This document shows positions 8,744-16,869 of a stretch of 64,000 nt of DNA, piece by piece (positions within the stretch are counted from its first letter, which is position 1; every line of letters begins with the position of its first letter). Origin of the DNA: Sphingomonas sp. SORGH_AS_0879 (GTDB lineage: Bacteria > Pseudomonadota > Alphaproteobacteria > Sphingomonadales > Sphingomonadaceae). The DNA lies in assembly GCF_030819175.1 (NCBI RefSeq), contig NZ_JAUTBJ010000002.1, positions 382,001 to 446,000 on the forward strand. Direction: 5' to 3'. The notes beneath the pieces are model-generated. The model was not told the DNA's origin. It saw nothing but the letters and a program-made list of their open reading frames with translations, and searched no databases. The translations under genes and the position numbers were made by a program.

Positions 8744-9622
8744 TCACGTCGCGAAACTGTTCGCCAGGCTGCCCATGGTCAGCGCCCATCCATCGACCAG
8801 CACGAACAGCAACAGCTTGAAGGGCAGCGAGATGATCGATGGCGACAGCATCATCATGCCCAGCGCCATCAGTACCGTCGCCACCACCAGATCGATGACG
8901 ATGAAGGGCAGGAAGATCAGGAAGCCGATCTGGAACGCCGTCTTCAACTCGGAAGTGACGAAGGCGGGCAGCAGCACCGAATAGGGAATGTCGTTGGGAC
9001 TGGCATAGGGGCCCGACTTCGCCATTTCAGCGAACATCGTCACGTCCTTGATCCGGGTCTGCTTGGCCATGAAGGCATGGAGCGGGGCACCGGCGGCCTT
9101 GATCATCTCGGTGCCGGGCAGGCGACCCTCGGCATAGGGCTGGATCGCGTTCGCGTTCATCTGGCTGATCGTCGGGGCCATGATGAACAGCGACAGGAAC
9201 ACCGACAGGCCGATCAGCACCTGGTTGGGCGGGGTCTGTTGCAGGCCCAGCGCCTGGCGCAGGATGGCGAGCACGATGACGATCCGGGTGAAGCTGGTCA
9301 TCATCAGGATGATGCCCGGCAGGATCGTCAGCAGGCCCATGATGATCAGGACCTGGAGCGACAGGCTCAGCGAGCCCGAACTGCCATTGCCGCCGCCGCC
9401 GAGTTGGCCGATCGCGCGGTCCACCGCGTCGCCGACACCCGGTGCGGGTGCGGCGGCCGGAGCGGCGGCGGGGGCCGCTTGGGCGAAGGCGGGCATCGCG
9501 ATCATCAGCGCCAGCAGCAGCGCCAGCACGATCCACAACGGCTTCAGGCTCCGCTTCGGGCTCGCATCCTGGGTGCGGATCAGCGCGGGGCCGGTGCCCC
9601 GGCGGGTCACGGAAATGCTCAT
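8744..9622 (-). CDS. fliP: Flagellar export gate protein FliP
   Basis: FliP forms the main ring of the export pore in the inner membrane. The 292 residues begin with a basic stretch and a hydrophobic signal segment (about 28-48) followed by an Ala/Pro-rich linker. Then come the FliP core helices, with MTSFTRIVIVLAILRQALG near residue 108 and QTPPNQVLIGLSVFLSLF near residue 128. The extended Ala/Pro linker makes it longer than the enterobacterial protein (about 245). The start overlaps the fliO stop (ATGA). Confidence 0.97.
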   Translation of the reverse strand: MSISVTRRGTGPALIRTQDASPKRSLKPLWIVLALLLALMIAMPAFAQAAPAAAPAAAPAPGVGDAVDRAIGQLGGGGNGSSGSLSLSLQVLIIMGLLTILPGIILMMTSFTRIVIVLAILRQALGLQQTPPNQVLIGLSVFLSLFIMAPTISQMNANAIQPYAEGRLPGTEMIKAAGAPLHAFMAKQTRIKDVTMFAEMAKSGPYASPNDIPYSVLLPAFVTSELKTAFQIGFLIFLPFIVIDLVVATVLMALGMMMLSPSIISLPFKLLLFVLVDGWALTMGSLANSFAT

Positions 9623-9972
9623 TGGTCGAACTTCTTCGGCGCGAAGCGGGACACGAAGTCGCGACCGCGTGGGGTCGTCGGTTCCATCGGCGTCGGCGTG
9701 ACTGGGGTCGCGGGGCCCTTACCGTCGACCTTGTCGACCAGTTGCACGCCGCCACGCCCGACCGAGACGAGCAGGTTGCGCCCCTCGAACTCGATGACCG
9801 CCAGCCGCAGGCCGGGCGAGATCATCATCGTCTCGCGCACATGGATCAGCCGCGTCGCCGGACGCCCCGGCATCCGGCTTTCCAGTCGCCGCCAGAGATA
9901 GAGGCACCCGATCATCAACCCGCAGATCAGCGGCAGCAGGACGACCAGCTTCAGGATATAGGACCAGAGCAT
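9619..9972 (-). CDS. fliO: Flagellar biosynthesis protein FliO
   Basis: A 117-residue protein with one N-terminal membrane helix (about 5-27) and a small cytoplasmic domain with the FliO-like pattern LIHVRETMMISPGLRLAVIE near residue 42. FliO is an assembly factor for the FliP ring. The frame is open far upstream, but the ATG at 9972 is chosen because it leaves 8 bases after fliN and starts just before the membrane helix. FliO is poorly conserved, so the call rests on topology and position between fliN and fliP. Confidence 0.85.
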   Translation of the reverse strand: MLWSYILKLVVLLPLICGLMIGCLYLWRRLESRMPGRPATRLIHVRETMMISPGLRLAVIEFEGRNLLVSVGRGGVQLVDKVDGKGPATPVTPTPMEPTTPRGRDFVSRFAPKKFDQ

Positions 9973-9980
9973 CGGGGGGA

Positions 9981-10271
9981 TCAGCCGCGCTTGTCGGGAT
10001 TGACCAGTTCGGTCATGCGCACGCCGAAGCGGTCGCCGACCGTCACCACCTCGCCCCGCCCGATCAGCGTGCCGTTGACCAGCACGTCGAGCAGTTCGTT
10101 GGCCTGGCGGTCCAGTTCGATGACGCTCGATTCGGACAGCGCCAGCAGCTCGCGCAACGACAACTGGGTCGAGCCGATCTCGACGGTCAGCTTGACATCG
10201 ACATCCTGGAGCAGCCGGAAATTGGCGGCGACCGATGTGTCGACGGGGAAGCCCCCGGCCATATCGTTCAT
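9981..10271 (-). CDS. fliN: Flagellar switch protein FliN
   Basis: FliN forms the lower C-ring and docks the FliH-ATPase complex. The 96 residues correspond to the SpoA/SPOA domain: DVDVKLTVEIGSTQLSLREL near residue 23, then LDVLVNGTLIGRGEVVTVGD near residue 61, both hallmark segments. Length is typical of short alphaproteobacterial FliN. The ATG at 10271 overlaps the fliM stop (ATGA); a second Met three codons later is an alternative. Confidence 0.95.
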   Translation of the reverse strand: MNDMAGGFPVDTSVAANFRLLQDVDVKLTVEIGSTQLSLRELLALSESSVIELDRQANELLDVLVNGTLIGRGEVVTVGDRFGVRMTELVNPDKRG

Positions 10272-11248
10272 TGTTCGAATCCTTCGTGAGCGCGGGCCAG
10301 TCCTTCGATGGACCGGTTGAGCGTGGTAAGCTGGACGGCGGCGCGGCCATTGGCGGTGCCGACCGTGCCCATGCCGAGCAGGTCGCCGCCGACCATCACC
10401 GGCACTTCCGGGCCGAAACTGATCGGGATCACGTCGCCGGTCTTCAGGTCCATCAGACGCTGGAGCGAGACGACGGGTTCGGCGAGGACCGAGCGGACGG
10501 GAAAGCGGACGGTCATCACCGCGCGGGTCAGGTCGCCGCGCCAGGTGGGATCGGCCTCGGCCTGCTTGTCGACGACCTTGCCGGTCAGGGCGGAGCCGTG
10601 CGGCTTCAACGCGCTGACGGGATAGAGGATGTCGAGCATGGTCGGGCGGCGCGTCTGTCCGGCGATGCCGAAACGGGTGACGATCATCGCGTCCTCGCCC
10701 TCGATCCCCGACAGCATGGCGGGCGAGGATTCGGGACGACCGGCGCGAAAGTCCAGCCGGGCCAGCGATTCCCAGGCATTGCGCAGCGGGATCGCCATCA
10801 TGTCGCCCAGCTGCGTCACCATCGTCTCGGCCCCGTGCGAGAATTCGGCGGGCAGGGGATCGGGCACATGGCCGGTGCCGCCGAAGAGCAGGTCGATCAA
10901 CGACAGGCCGAACCCGCCATCGATGACGATCAGCGCCTGCGAATCGGGGGGCGACCCGCCGGGCGCGCTCATCGTCATCGGCAACCACGCGCTCAGCCCC
11001 TCGCCGCGCTCCGCCCGGTAATCGGCGAAACGCTGGACGACCAGCGGCTCCGCCCAGCAGCGCAGTTCCTCGCGAAGCAGCGATTCGAACAGCCCCCGCA
11101 GGGTCCGCGCCAGACGCGCAGACAGATGCTGCATCGTGTGCAGATCGCCGAACGGGTTGAGCTTGGTCGAACCCAGCACGCCGTGATCGGCGGTGGGCTG
11201 TTCCCGATTGCGCTCGCGTCGTTCGGCCTGAGGGGCGGCGTTAACCAT
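10268..11248 (-). CDS. fliM: Flagellar motor switch protein FliM, without the N-terminal CheY-binding motif
   Basis: FliM links FliG and FliN in the C-ring and normally binds CheY-P through an N-terminal LSQ-EIDALL peptide. The 326 residues contain the middle-domain GGXG signature as LFGGTGH near residue 124 and a C-terminal SPOA domain (LMDLKTGDVIPISFG near residue 264). The first 30 residues are charged, glutamine/arginine-rich, and contain no LSQ-EIDALL motif. The ATG cannot move upstream without entering fliL, whose stop lies 3 bases before it. The missing motif, together with no che genes nearby, suggests different or absent CheY control. Confidence 0.93.
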   Translation of the reverse strand: MVNAAPQAERRERNREQPTADHGVLGSTKLNPFGDLHTMQHLSARLARTLRGLFESLLREELRCWAEPLVVQRFADYRAERGEGLSAWLPMTMSAPGGSPPDSQALIVIDGGFGLSLIDLLFGGTGHVPDPLPAEFSHGAETMVTQLGDMMAIPLRNAWESLARLDFRAGRPESSPAMLSGIEGEDAMIVTRFGIAGQTRRPTMLDILYPVSALKPHGSALTGKVVDKQAEADPTWRGDLTRAVMTVRFPVRSVLAEPVVSLQRLMDLKTGDVIPISFGPEVPVMVGGDLLGMGTVGTANGRAAVQLTTLNRSIEGLARAHEGFEQ

Positions 11249-11251
11249 GCC

Positions 11252-11944
11252 TCACTGAACAACGAAATTGGTAAAGTAGACGTTAGCGATACCCCCGAAT
11301 CCCTCTTTCTGCCGAAGAATCTCGTTGATCGCGTCGACCAGTTTGCGTTGCAGCTGGCGCTTGCCTTCGCTGGAGAACACGGCTTCCTCATTGGCGTCGC
11401 CCAGCGTCATCAGGATGGCCGAGCGCACCGCCAGGTCGTTGGTCTTCAGATTGTTGATGACCGTATCGTCATAGGGCGTCGATACCGCCAGCCCGACCTG
11501 GATGATGTGCACCGAGTCGCGCATGTTGGACGTGAAGTCCTTGGGCAACTGGTAATAGTTGCTGGCATAGCGTTCGCCGCCATCGCCGATCGGCGTCTTC
11601 ATGCCGACATTCTCGTGGCCGCCGCCTTCGGCGTCTGCCCCTTCGCCGCCGCCATGGCCGCCGCCTTCTTCGCCTTCGCCGCCCTCACCGGCGCGCTTCT
11701 GCTCGGCCTTGGGGACCAGCTTGGGGCCGGGATGGCTGGCATCGGCCTCGGCCTCTTCGGCGGCGGCCTTGTCCTTGGTCGAATGGCCGCCGACCAGCCC
11801 CGAATTGGCCGCATAGAGCCCGGCCCCGACACCACCGCCCAAAAGGACGACGACCCCGGTGGCCATGACAAGGATCTTGCCGATCTTGCCCTTCTTCTTC
11901 TTGGGCGTGCCCTCGGTCTCGGGCGTGTCTTTCGCGTCGCTCAT
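11252..11944 (-). CDS. fliL: Flagellar basal-body stator-associated protein FliL
   Basis: FliL is a single-pass inner-membrane protein that surrounds or stabilises stators. The 230 residues have a lysine-rich cytoplasmic N-terminus (KKKKGK near 15), one membrane helix (about 24-47), a long Glu/Gly/His-rich low-complexity linker (about 55-115), and the folded periplasmic stomatin-like domain ending VYFTNFVVQ, the typical FliL C-terminus. The linker makes it longer than E. coli FliL (154). It sits between fliK (11-base gap) and fliM (3-base gap). Confidence 0.93.
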   Translation of the reverse strand: MSDAKDTPETEGTPKKKKGKIGKILVMATGVVVLLGGGVGAGLYAANSGLVGGHSTKDKAAAEEAEADASHPGPKLVPKAEQKRAGEGGEGEEGGGHGGGEGADAEGGGHENVGMKTPIGDGGERYASNYYQLPKDFTSNMRDSVHIIQVGLAVSTPYDDTVINNLKTNDLAVRSAILMTLGDANEEAVFSSEGKRQLQRKLVDAINEILRQKEGFGGIANVYFTNFVVQ

Positions 11945-11955
11945 ATTTCAGTTCC

Positions 11956-13218
11956 TCAGGCGATTCGGGTGGTGGCGGTGGCGGCGGGATCGCCCGACGC
12001 GCTCTCGCGGAATGGGTCGGCCTCGGGCGCGCGCGGGCGTGCCGGAACCATGGGGGCGGGCGGGGGCGACGGACGCTGGTCGCGCGCCGACTGGCCCAGG
12101 TCGGAGCCGCCGGTCGCCCCCGCCTGCACCGCCATGCTGCCCAGCCGCATCCCCTTGTCCTCGGCCAGCTGGGCGAGCGTCGCATGCGCGTCCGCCAGGA
12201 TCGTCGCGGTGTGCGCCTGCTCGGCGGTGAAGTGGATATGCGTCCGGTCGTCGTCGCGCCGGATCGCGACGGCTATTCCGCCGAGCGCGTCGGGCGAGAG
12301 CTGAATCCGGGTGTCGGCGGTCGCGGCGTCCTCGCGCATGCGGTCGATCCGGTCGATCATCGCCTGCGGCCAGTGATGCTGCGTCATGTCGAGCGGAGCC
12401 TGATCGGCGGTCGCGGTCGTCGCGACCACGGGACGCGCGCCATCGGTCGCCGCCAGCGCGACGGGATCGGCAGCGCCCGCCACGGTCAGGGGCGCACGGT
12501 CGGACGGCTCGTCGCGATCCTCGGGCGGTGTGGACAAATGGCGCAGCGTCTCCGCCAGCAGGCCGATCACCGGCGCGCCTTGCGCGGGTTGCAGCACGCT
12601 CAGCGGGCCGCTGGGCATAGCGGGGGACAGGGCGGCCATGTCGGTGTCCGTCTCGACACGGGGCTGGGCGGCGACCAGGCGAAAGCCGGTGGTCCGGGCC
12701 GCCGGGGTCGGCATGTCGGTGACCTGGCCGGTGGCGTTCGCCACCACATCGAGCATCGCGGTGTCGCTCGGCAGGATCGGGGGCGTTGCGGCGTCGAGGC
12801 GTGGGGCACCGGGGTCCGTGGCGCCGCGCGGCGTCGCCACGATCGTGTTACCGTCGATCCTTGGCGTACCATCCTGCGGGGCGATCACCGTCGCGGCGGC
12901 CTCACCGCTGGCGACCGGTGCCGCATATTGCGGTGGCGGCGGCACGTCGGCGAAGACCGGCAGGACCATCGGCAAGATGCCCGGCAAGGGATTGCCGGGG
13001 TCCGCTGCCGCCTTGTCGCTCGTCTCCGGCAAAGAATCATCGTCCTCGGTGACGAGTGAAAGCCCGCCCACGTCTGCGGCGGGCGACGCTATCGCCAGGA
13101 GATCGGAAAATTTCCCCGGATTTCCGTCGCCTGCCGGGCTCGTGCCGCCCGGCTTGGCGGACAGGCTACGACCGGGATGCAGGGCATCCAGCGTGAGGGG
13201 GGAGGGAATGGCTGACAT
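11956..13218 (-). CDS. fliK: Flagellar hook-length control protein FliK
   Basis: FliK measures the hook and triggers the FlhB specificity switch. The 420 residues are low-complexity Ala/Pro/Thr-rich for the first 290, as usual, then show the conserved Flg_hook C-terminal domain with IQLSPDALGGIAVAIRRDD near residue 315 and ILADAHATLAQLAEDKGMRLG near 350. The frame is open a further 51 codons upstream, but that part is a shadow of fliJ. The ATG at 13218 is chosen because it leaves a 13-base gap after fliJ. Confidence 0.9.
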   Translation of the reverse strand: MSAIPSPLTLDALHPGRSLSAKPGGTSPAGDGNPGKFSDLLAIASPAADVGGLSLVTEDDDSLPETSDKAAADPGNPLPGILPMVLPVFADVPPPPQYAAPVASGEAAATVIAPQDGTPRIDGNTIVATPRGATDPGAPRLDAATPPILPSDTAMLDVVANATGQVTDMPTPAARTTGFRLVAAQPRVETDTDMAALSPAMPSGPLSVLQPAQGAPVIGLLAETLRHLSTPPEDRDEPSDRAPLTVAGAADPVALAATDGARPVVATTATADQAPLDMTQHHWPQAMIDRIDRMREDAATADTRIQLSPDALGGIAVAIRRDDDRTHIHFTAEQAHTATILADAHATLAQLAEDKGMRLGSMAVQAGATGGSDLGQSARDQRPSPPPAPMVPARPRAPEADPFRESASGDPAATATTRIA

Positions 13219-13231
13219 GGCATGATACCCG

Positions 13232-13672
13232 TCAGCAAGGATCGTGCCGATTTTGCGAGCGACGCGGCGGCGCGGCGGGCATGTCCTCCAGCGCGCGCAT
13301 TTCGGCGCGGATCGCGGCGGCGCGGGCGCGTTCGAGCAGCTTTTCGACCGCCGTCTGGTCGCGCTTGGCATCGCGGGTCTGCTCGGCGGCGCGGTCCGCC
13401 TGGCGCTCGGCGGCGGCGACGCGACCGGCGGCGGCGTCGGAGGATTCGTTCAACCGGTTGCGGAAATGCGCCCGCGCCATCAGCGCCACCGCCGAGGTCG
13501 GCGGGGCCGGGGTGGGAGCGACCGCCTGGGCCAGCTGGGCGATGCGATCCGACAACTGGCGTTCGGTCGCGACCCGCTGCTGCGCGCGCGATTCCTCGGC
13601 CATGGTCAGGTTGAGTTGCAGCGTGCGGACCCGGTGGAGCCGGTTCAACATCGCCTGTTGCCGGTTGGGCAT
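13232..13672 (-). CDS. fliJ: Flagellar export protein FliJ
   Basis: A 146-residue protein that is nearly all heptad-type helix (two long coiled-coil arms from about 5-55 and 70-125), as expected for FliJ, the rotor stalk inside the FliI ATPase hexamer. FliJ is weakly conserved, so the call rests on the coiled-coil shape, the length (E. coli FliJ 147) and the position right after fliI with a 14-base gap. No other family fits this slot. Confidence 0.85.
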   Translation of the reverse strand: MPNRQQAMLNRLHRVRTLQLNLTMAEESRAQQRVATERQLSDRIAQLAQAVAPTPAPPTSAVALMARAHFRNRLNESSDAAAGRVAAAERQADRAAEQTRDAKRDQTAVEKLLERARAAAIRAEMRALEDMPAAPPRRSQNRHDPC

Positions 13673-13686
13673 GGTCTGTCCTTCGG

Positions 13687-15024
13687 TCAGGCGCCGGGCT
13701 GGCCGAACACGCCGACCAGTTCCTCGACCGCATGGTCGAGCGGCACGATCTCATCGGCGTCCTGGCGGATATATTCCATCACCGCCGGGTGGCAGGCGAT
13801 GGCGGCGTCGATCGCCGGGTCGGCCCCGGCTCGATAGGCGCCCATCAGCACCAGGTCGCGATTTTCCTCATAGGTCGCCAGGTGGCGGCGCAGCGTCCGG
13901 GCGGCCATGGCATGGGGCTTGCCGACGATGTCGGTCATCACCCGGCTGACCGAGGGGCCGATATCGATCGCCGGATAGACGCCGCGCTCGGCCAGATGGC
14001 GGTTGAGCACGATATGTCCGTCCAGGATCGAACGCGCCGAGTCGACGACCGGGTCGTTGCCGTCGTCGCCGTCCGCCAGCACGGTGTAGATGGCGGTGAT
14101 CGAACCCGGTCCGTGCGCATCGGCACCCGCGCGTTCGATCAGATTGGGCAGCATCGCGATCGCGGACGGCGGATAGCCGCGTGCCGAGGCGGGTTCGCCC
14201 AGCGCCAGCCCGATCTCGCGCCCGGCATGGGCGACGCGGGTCAGCGAATCCATGATGAGCAATACCTTCTTGCCCTCGGCGCGGAACGCCTCGGCAATGG
14301 CGGTGGCGCGCAGGGCCCCGCGAATGCGCAGCACCGGCGAATGGTTGGCGGGCACCGCGACCACGACCGAGCGCGCACGCGCTTCGCCCGCCACCTTGGT
14401 TTCCAGAAAGTCGGCGACCTCGCGGCTGCGTTCGCCGATCAGGCCGATGACGATCACATCGGCCTTGGCGGCGCGGACCATCATGCCGAGCAGAACCGAC
14501 TTGCCGACGCCCGAGCCCGCCATGATGCCGACACGCTGGCCCTGGCCGATGGTCAGCAGCCCGTTGATCGCGCGCACCCCGACGTCCAGCGGCTCGCGCA
14601 CCCGGCCGCGATCGAGCGGCGACTGCATCCGGCCCGCCAGCGGCCAGCGGCCCGCGCCCCGAATGGGGCCCAGCCCGTCGATCGGCTTGCCCGACCCGTC
14701 GACCACGCGGCCTAGCATCGCCGCGCCCACTTCGGCCTCGCCCGGAGGACCGAGCGGGCGCACCGGCGCGCGCGGCAGCAGCGGCGCGGGACCGCCCAGA
14801 TTCATCAGGAGGGTGCGGCCATTGCGGAAACCGATCACCTCGGCCTCCACCCGCTCGCTCTCCGTATCGCCGATCGCGCAGACGGTGCCGACCGGCAGCG
14901 ACAGGCCGACCGCCTCCATCAACAGCCCGTCATAGGAGGACAGCCGCCCCGACACGCTGACGCGCGGCGCGAAATCGGCCTGGGCCAGCGTTTCCAGATA
15001 GTCGGCGGTGAACCGGTTCAGCAT
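13687..15024 (-). CDS. fliI: Flagellum-specific ATPase FliI
   Basis: FliI is the export ATPase, homologous to the F1 beta subunit. The 445 residues contain the Walker A motif GSGVGKS near residue 160, Walker B VLLIMDSLTR near 245, and the family segment GEPASARGYPPS near 266. The start was placed at the ATG that begins MLNRFTADYL, overlapping the fliH stop by 7 bases; the longer frame adds only a Gly-rich shadow of fliH. It works with FliH and FliJ, its flanking genes. Confidence 0.96.
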   Translation of the reverse strand: MLNRFTADYLETLAQADFAPRVSVSGRLSSYDGLLMEAVGLSLPVGTVCAIGDTESERVEAEVIGFRNGRTLLMNLGGPAPLLPRAPVRPLGPPGEAEVGAAMLGRVVDGSGKPIDGLGPIRGAGRWPLAGRMQSPLDRGRVREPLDVGVRAINGLLTIGQGQRVGIMAGSGVGKSVLLGMMVRAAKADVIVIGLIGERSREVADFLETKVAGEARARSVVVAVPANHSPVLRIRGALRATAIAEAFRAEGKKVLLIMDSLTRVAHAGREIGLALGEPASARGYPPSAIAMLPNLIERAGADAHGPGSITAIYTVLADGDDGNDPVVDSARSILDGHIVLNRHLAERGVYPAIDIGPSVSRVMTDIVGKPHAMAARTLRRHLATYEENRDLVLMGAYRAGADPAIDAAIACHPAVMEYIRQDADEIVPLDHAVEELVGVFGQPGA

Positions 15025-15848
15025 GACGGGACCGGCACCTTGTCCATGACCGCCGCCAGTTGATCGAGCCATAGGCGCGGTCCGTCCTCGATGATGGTGG
15101 AGGCGCTTTCCAGCACGAAGCCGCCGCGCTCGACACTGGGATCGCCGACCGGAAAGATCGTCTGCGGCAGTCGCCCGTCCAGTGCGGCGACATCGTCGGG
15201 ATGGACGCGCAGCATCGCGGACTCATGCGCCTCGGCCAGCAGGTCGATCGCGCCTTCGATCCGCGCGGTCAGTCGGTCGGCGTCGATGCCGGTCTCACCG
15301 ACCAGCCGGGTGACCAGCGCCATGACGGTGTGCCGCAACTGGTTCGCCATCATGTCGCGGTCGATCCGCGAGGACAGCGCGTGCGAGATGCCGCCGATCA
15401 GTCCGGCGTCGCGCGCCTGCGCTTCGGACAGGGCCTGGAATTCGCGGGTCGCGTCCTCGACGCCCTGGGCATAGCCCTCGGCATGGGCAGCGGTGCGGGC
15501 CATCGCGATCGGATCGACCGCAGGCTCCTCGCTTTCCTCGCATGCGGCGAACGGGTCCCAGCCCTGGGTGGGGTCTTCGGTCCGGTTGGCCGGGTGGAAG
15601 TGGCGGGGGCGTGCCTGTCCGTCCGCTTCCGGGGCGGGATCGGCACCCGGCACCGGCGAGCGGGGACGGAACGACACCGGCCCCGCGCCCAGGTCGAAGC
15701 CCATGCCCATATCCGCATTGGCAACCGATCCGGCACCCATGCCGGGCAGGTCCGACCGGGCAAAGCCGCCCGGCGGCGCGAACGCCTGTTGCAGCGCCGC
15801 CGCCGCCGCATTCTGCCGCGCGGAGAAACCCGCGACGAAATCAGACAT
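15018..15848 (-). CDS. fliH: Flagellar export stator protein FliH
   Basis: FliH binds FliI and anchors it to FliN. The 276 residues have a variable Pro/Gly-rich N-terminal third, a helical middle with small-residue repeats (AHAEGYAQGVEDATREFQAL near residue 118), and a C-terminal domain with MLRVHPDDVAALDGRL near residue 210, comparable to the V-type ATPase E-subunit-like domain. It overlaps both fliG (8 bases) and fliI (7 bases), so it is tightly coupled. Confidence 0.9.
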   Translation of the reverse strand: MSDFVAGFSARQNAAAAALQQAFAPPGGFARSDLPGMGAGSVANADMGMGFDLGAGPVSFRPRSPVPGADPAPEADGQARPRHFHPANRTEDPTQGWDPFAACEESEEPAVDPIAMARTAAHAEGYAQGVEDATREFQALSEAQARDAGLIGGISHALSSRIDRDMMANQLRHTVMALVTRLVGETGIDADRLTARIEGAIDLLAEAHESAMLRVHPDDVAALDGRLPQTIFPVGDPSVERGGFVLESASTIIEDGPRLWLDQLAAVMDKVPVPSC

Positions 15849-16869
15849 AATCGTCCTCGCCGCCGCCCATCATGATGGTGCCTTCCTTGGCCAGGTTGCG
15901 GGCCACCGCGATCATCGCCTTCTGCGCCTCCAGCACCTCGGACAGCTTCATGGGCCCGCGCGAGTCGATCTCGTCGCGGATACCCGCCGCCGCCCGCGCC
16001 GACATGCACGCCAGGAAGCGTTCGCGAGCCGCCTCGTCCGCGCCCTTGAGCGAGCGGATGAGCACTTCGCCATCGACGTTGCGGATCAGCGCGCCCAGAT
16101 TCTTGTCGTCCATCTCCAGCAGGTTGTCGAAGATGAACAGCGCCTCTTCGATCTGCTTGGCGACGTCGCGGTCAATCTTGAACAGCTTGGGCATGACCCG
16201 CTGCTCGGTCGCCTTGCGCGCGCTCGACAGGATCTTGGCCGCCTCGCGCGAGCCGCCCATGGTCAGGCCGTTGCCCGCCCCGCCGCCGCCATTGCCGCCG
16301 CTCGTGCGACGCGACAGGATCGCGTTCAGCGTCTCGATCGCCTGCGGCGTCACCGGCCCCAGCCGCGCGACGCGGTGCAGGATGTCGGGCTGCATCGTCT
16401 CGGGCAGCAGTTCGAGCACCTGGCCCGCCACCGCCGGATCGCAATTGGCGATCAGGACCGCGCCGATCTGCGGATGTTCCTTCTCGACGATCTTGGCGAT
16501 GTCGGTCGCGTCGAGCCAGTGAAGCATCTCGATCTCGCACTGCGCCTCGGGCGGCACGATGCGCGACAGCACGCTGTCGGCGCGTTCGGGCCCGAGCGCC
16601 CGGTTCATCAGATTCTCGACCAGCGGCTTGGGCTCGAACGCGATCGAGGTCCGCGCCCGCGCACAGCCGACGAAATTGTCGAGCACTTGATCGACGTCGC
16701 TCTCGCTGACATCGGCGATCGAATACATCGCCTTGCCCAGCTCACGCACCTCGTCCGGGTCCAGCTTCTGGAGGATGGCGGCGGCTTCCTCCTCGCCGAC
16801 CAGCATCATCAGGACCGCCGCACGTTCCACCCCGCTATAGGCGCGGGGGGCCTCCGCGACCGCGCTCAT
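15841..16869 (-). CDS. fliG: Flagellar motor switch protein FliG
   Basis: FliG connects the MS ring to the C-ring and meets the stator through its C-terminal charged ridge. The 342 residues contain the middle-domain EHPQ motif (EKEHPQIGAVLI near residue 130), an N-terminal FliF-binding helical domain starting AAVLMMLVGEEEAAAIL near residue 18, and the torque helix region FIFDNLLEMDDKNLGALIR near residue 240. A Gly/Asn-rich linker (about 190-200) between middle domains is longer than usual. The start overlaps the fliF stop (ATGA). Confidence 0.96.
   Translation of the reverse strand: MSAVAEAPRAYSGVERAAVLMMLVGEEEAAAILQKLDPDEVRELGKAMYSIADVSESDVDQVLDNFVGCARARTSIAFEPKPLVENLMNRALGPERADSVLSRIVPPEAQCEIEMLHWLDATDIAKIVEKEHPQIGAVLIANCDPAVAGQVLELLPETMQPDILHRVARLGPVTPQAIETLNAILSRRTSGGNGGGGAGNGLTMGGSREAAKILSSARKATEQRVMPKLFKIDRDVAKQIEEALFIFDNLLEMDDKNLGALIRNVDGEVLIRSLKGADEAARERFLACMSARAAAGIRDEIDSRGPMKLSEVLEAQKAMIAVARNLAKEGTIMMGGGEDDYV

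Noticed and set aside
13219..13371. Longer FliK start (51 extra codons)
   Set aside because: That part lies within fliJ in another frame and is Arg/Cys/Pro-rich without FliK similarity.
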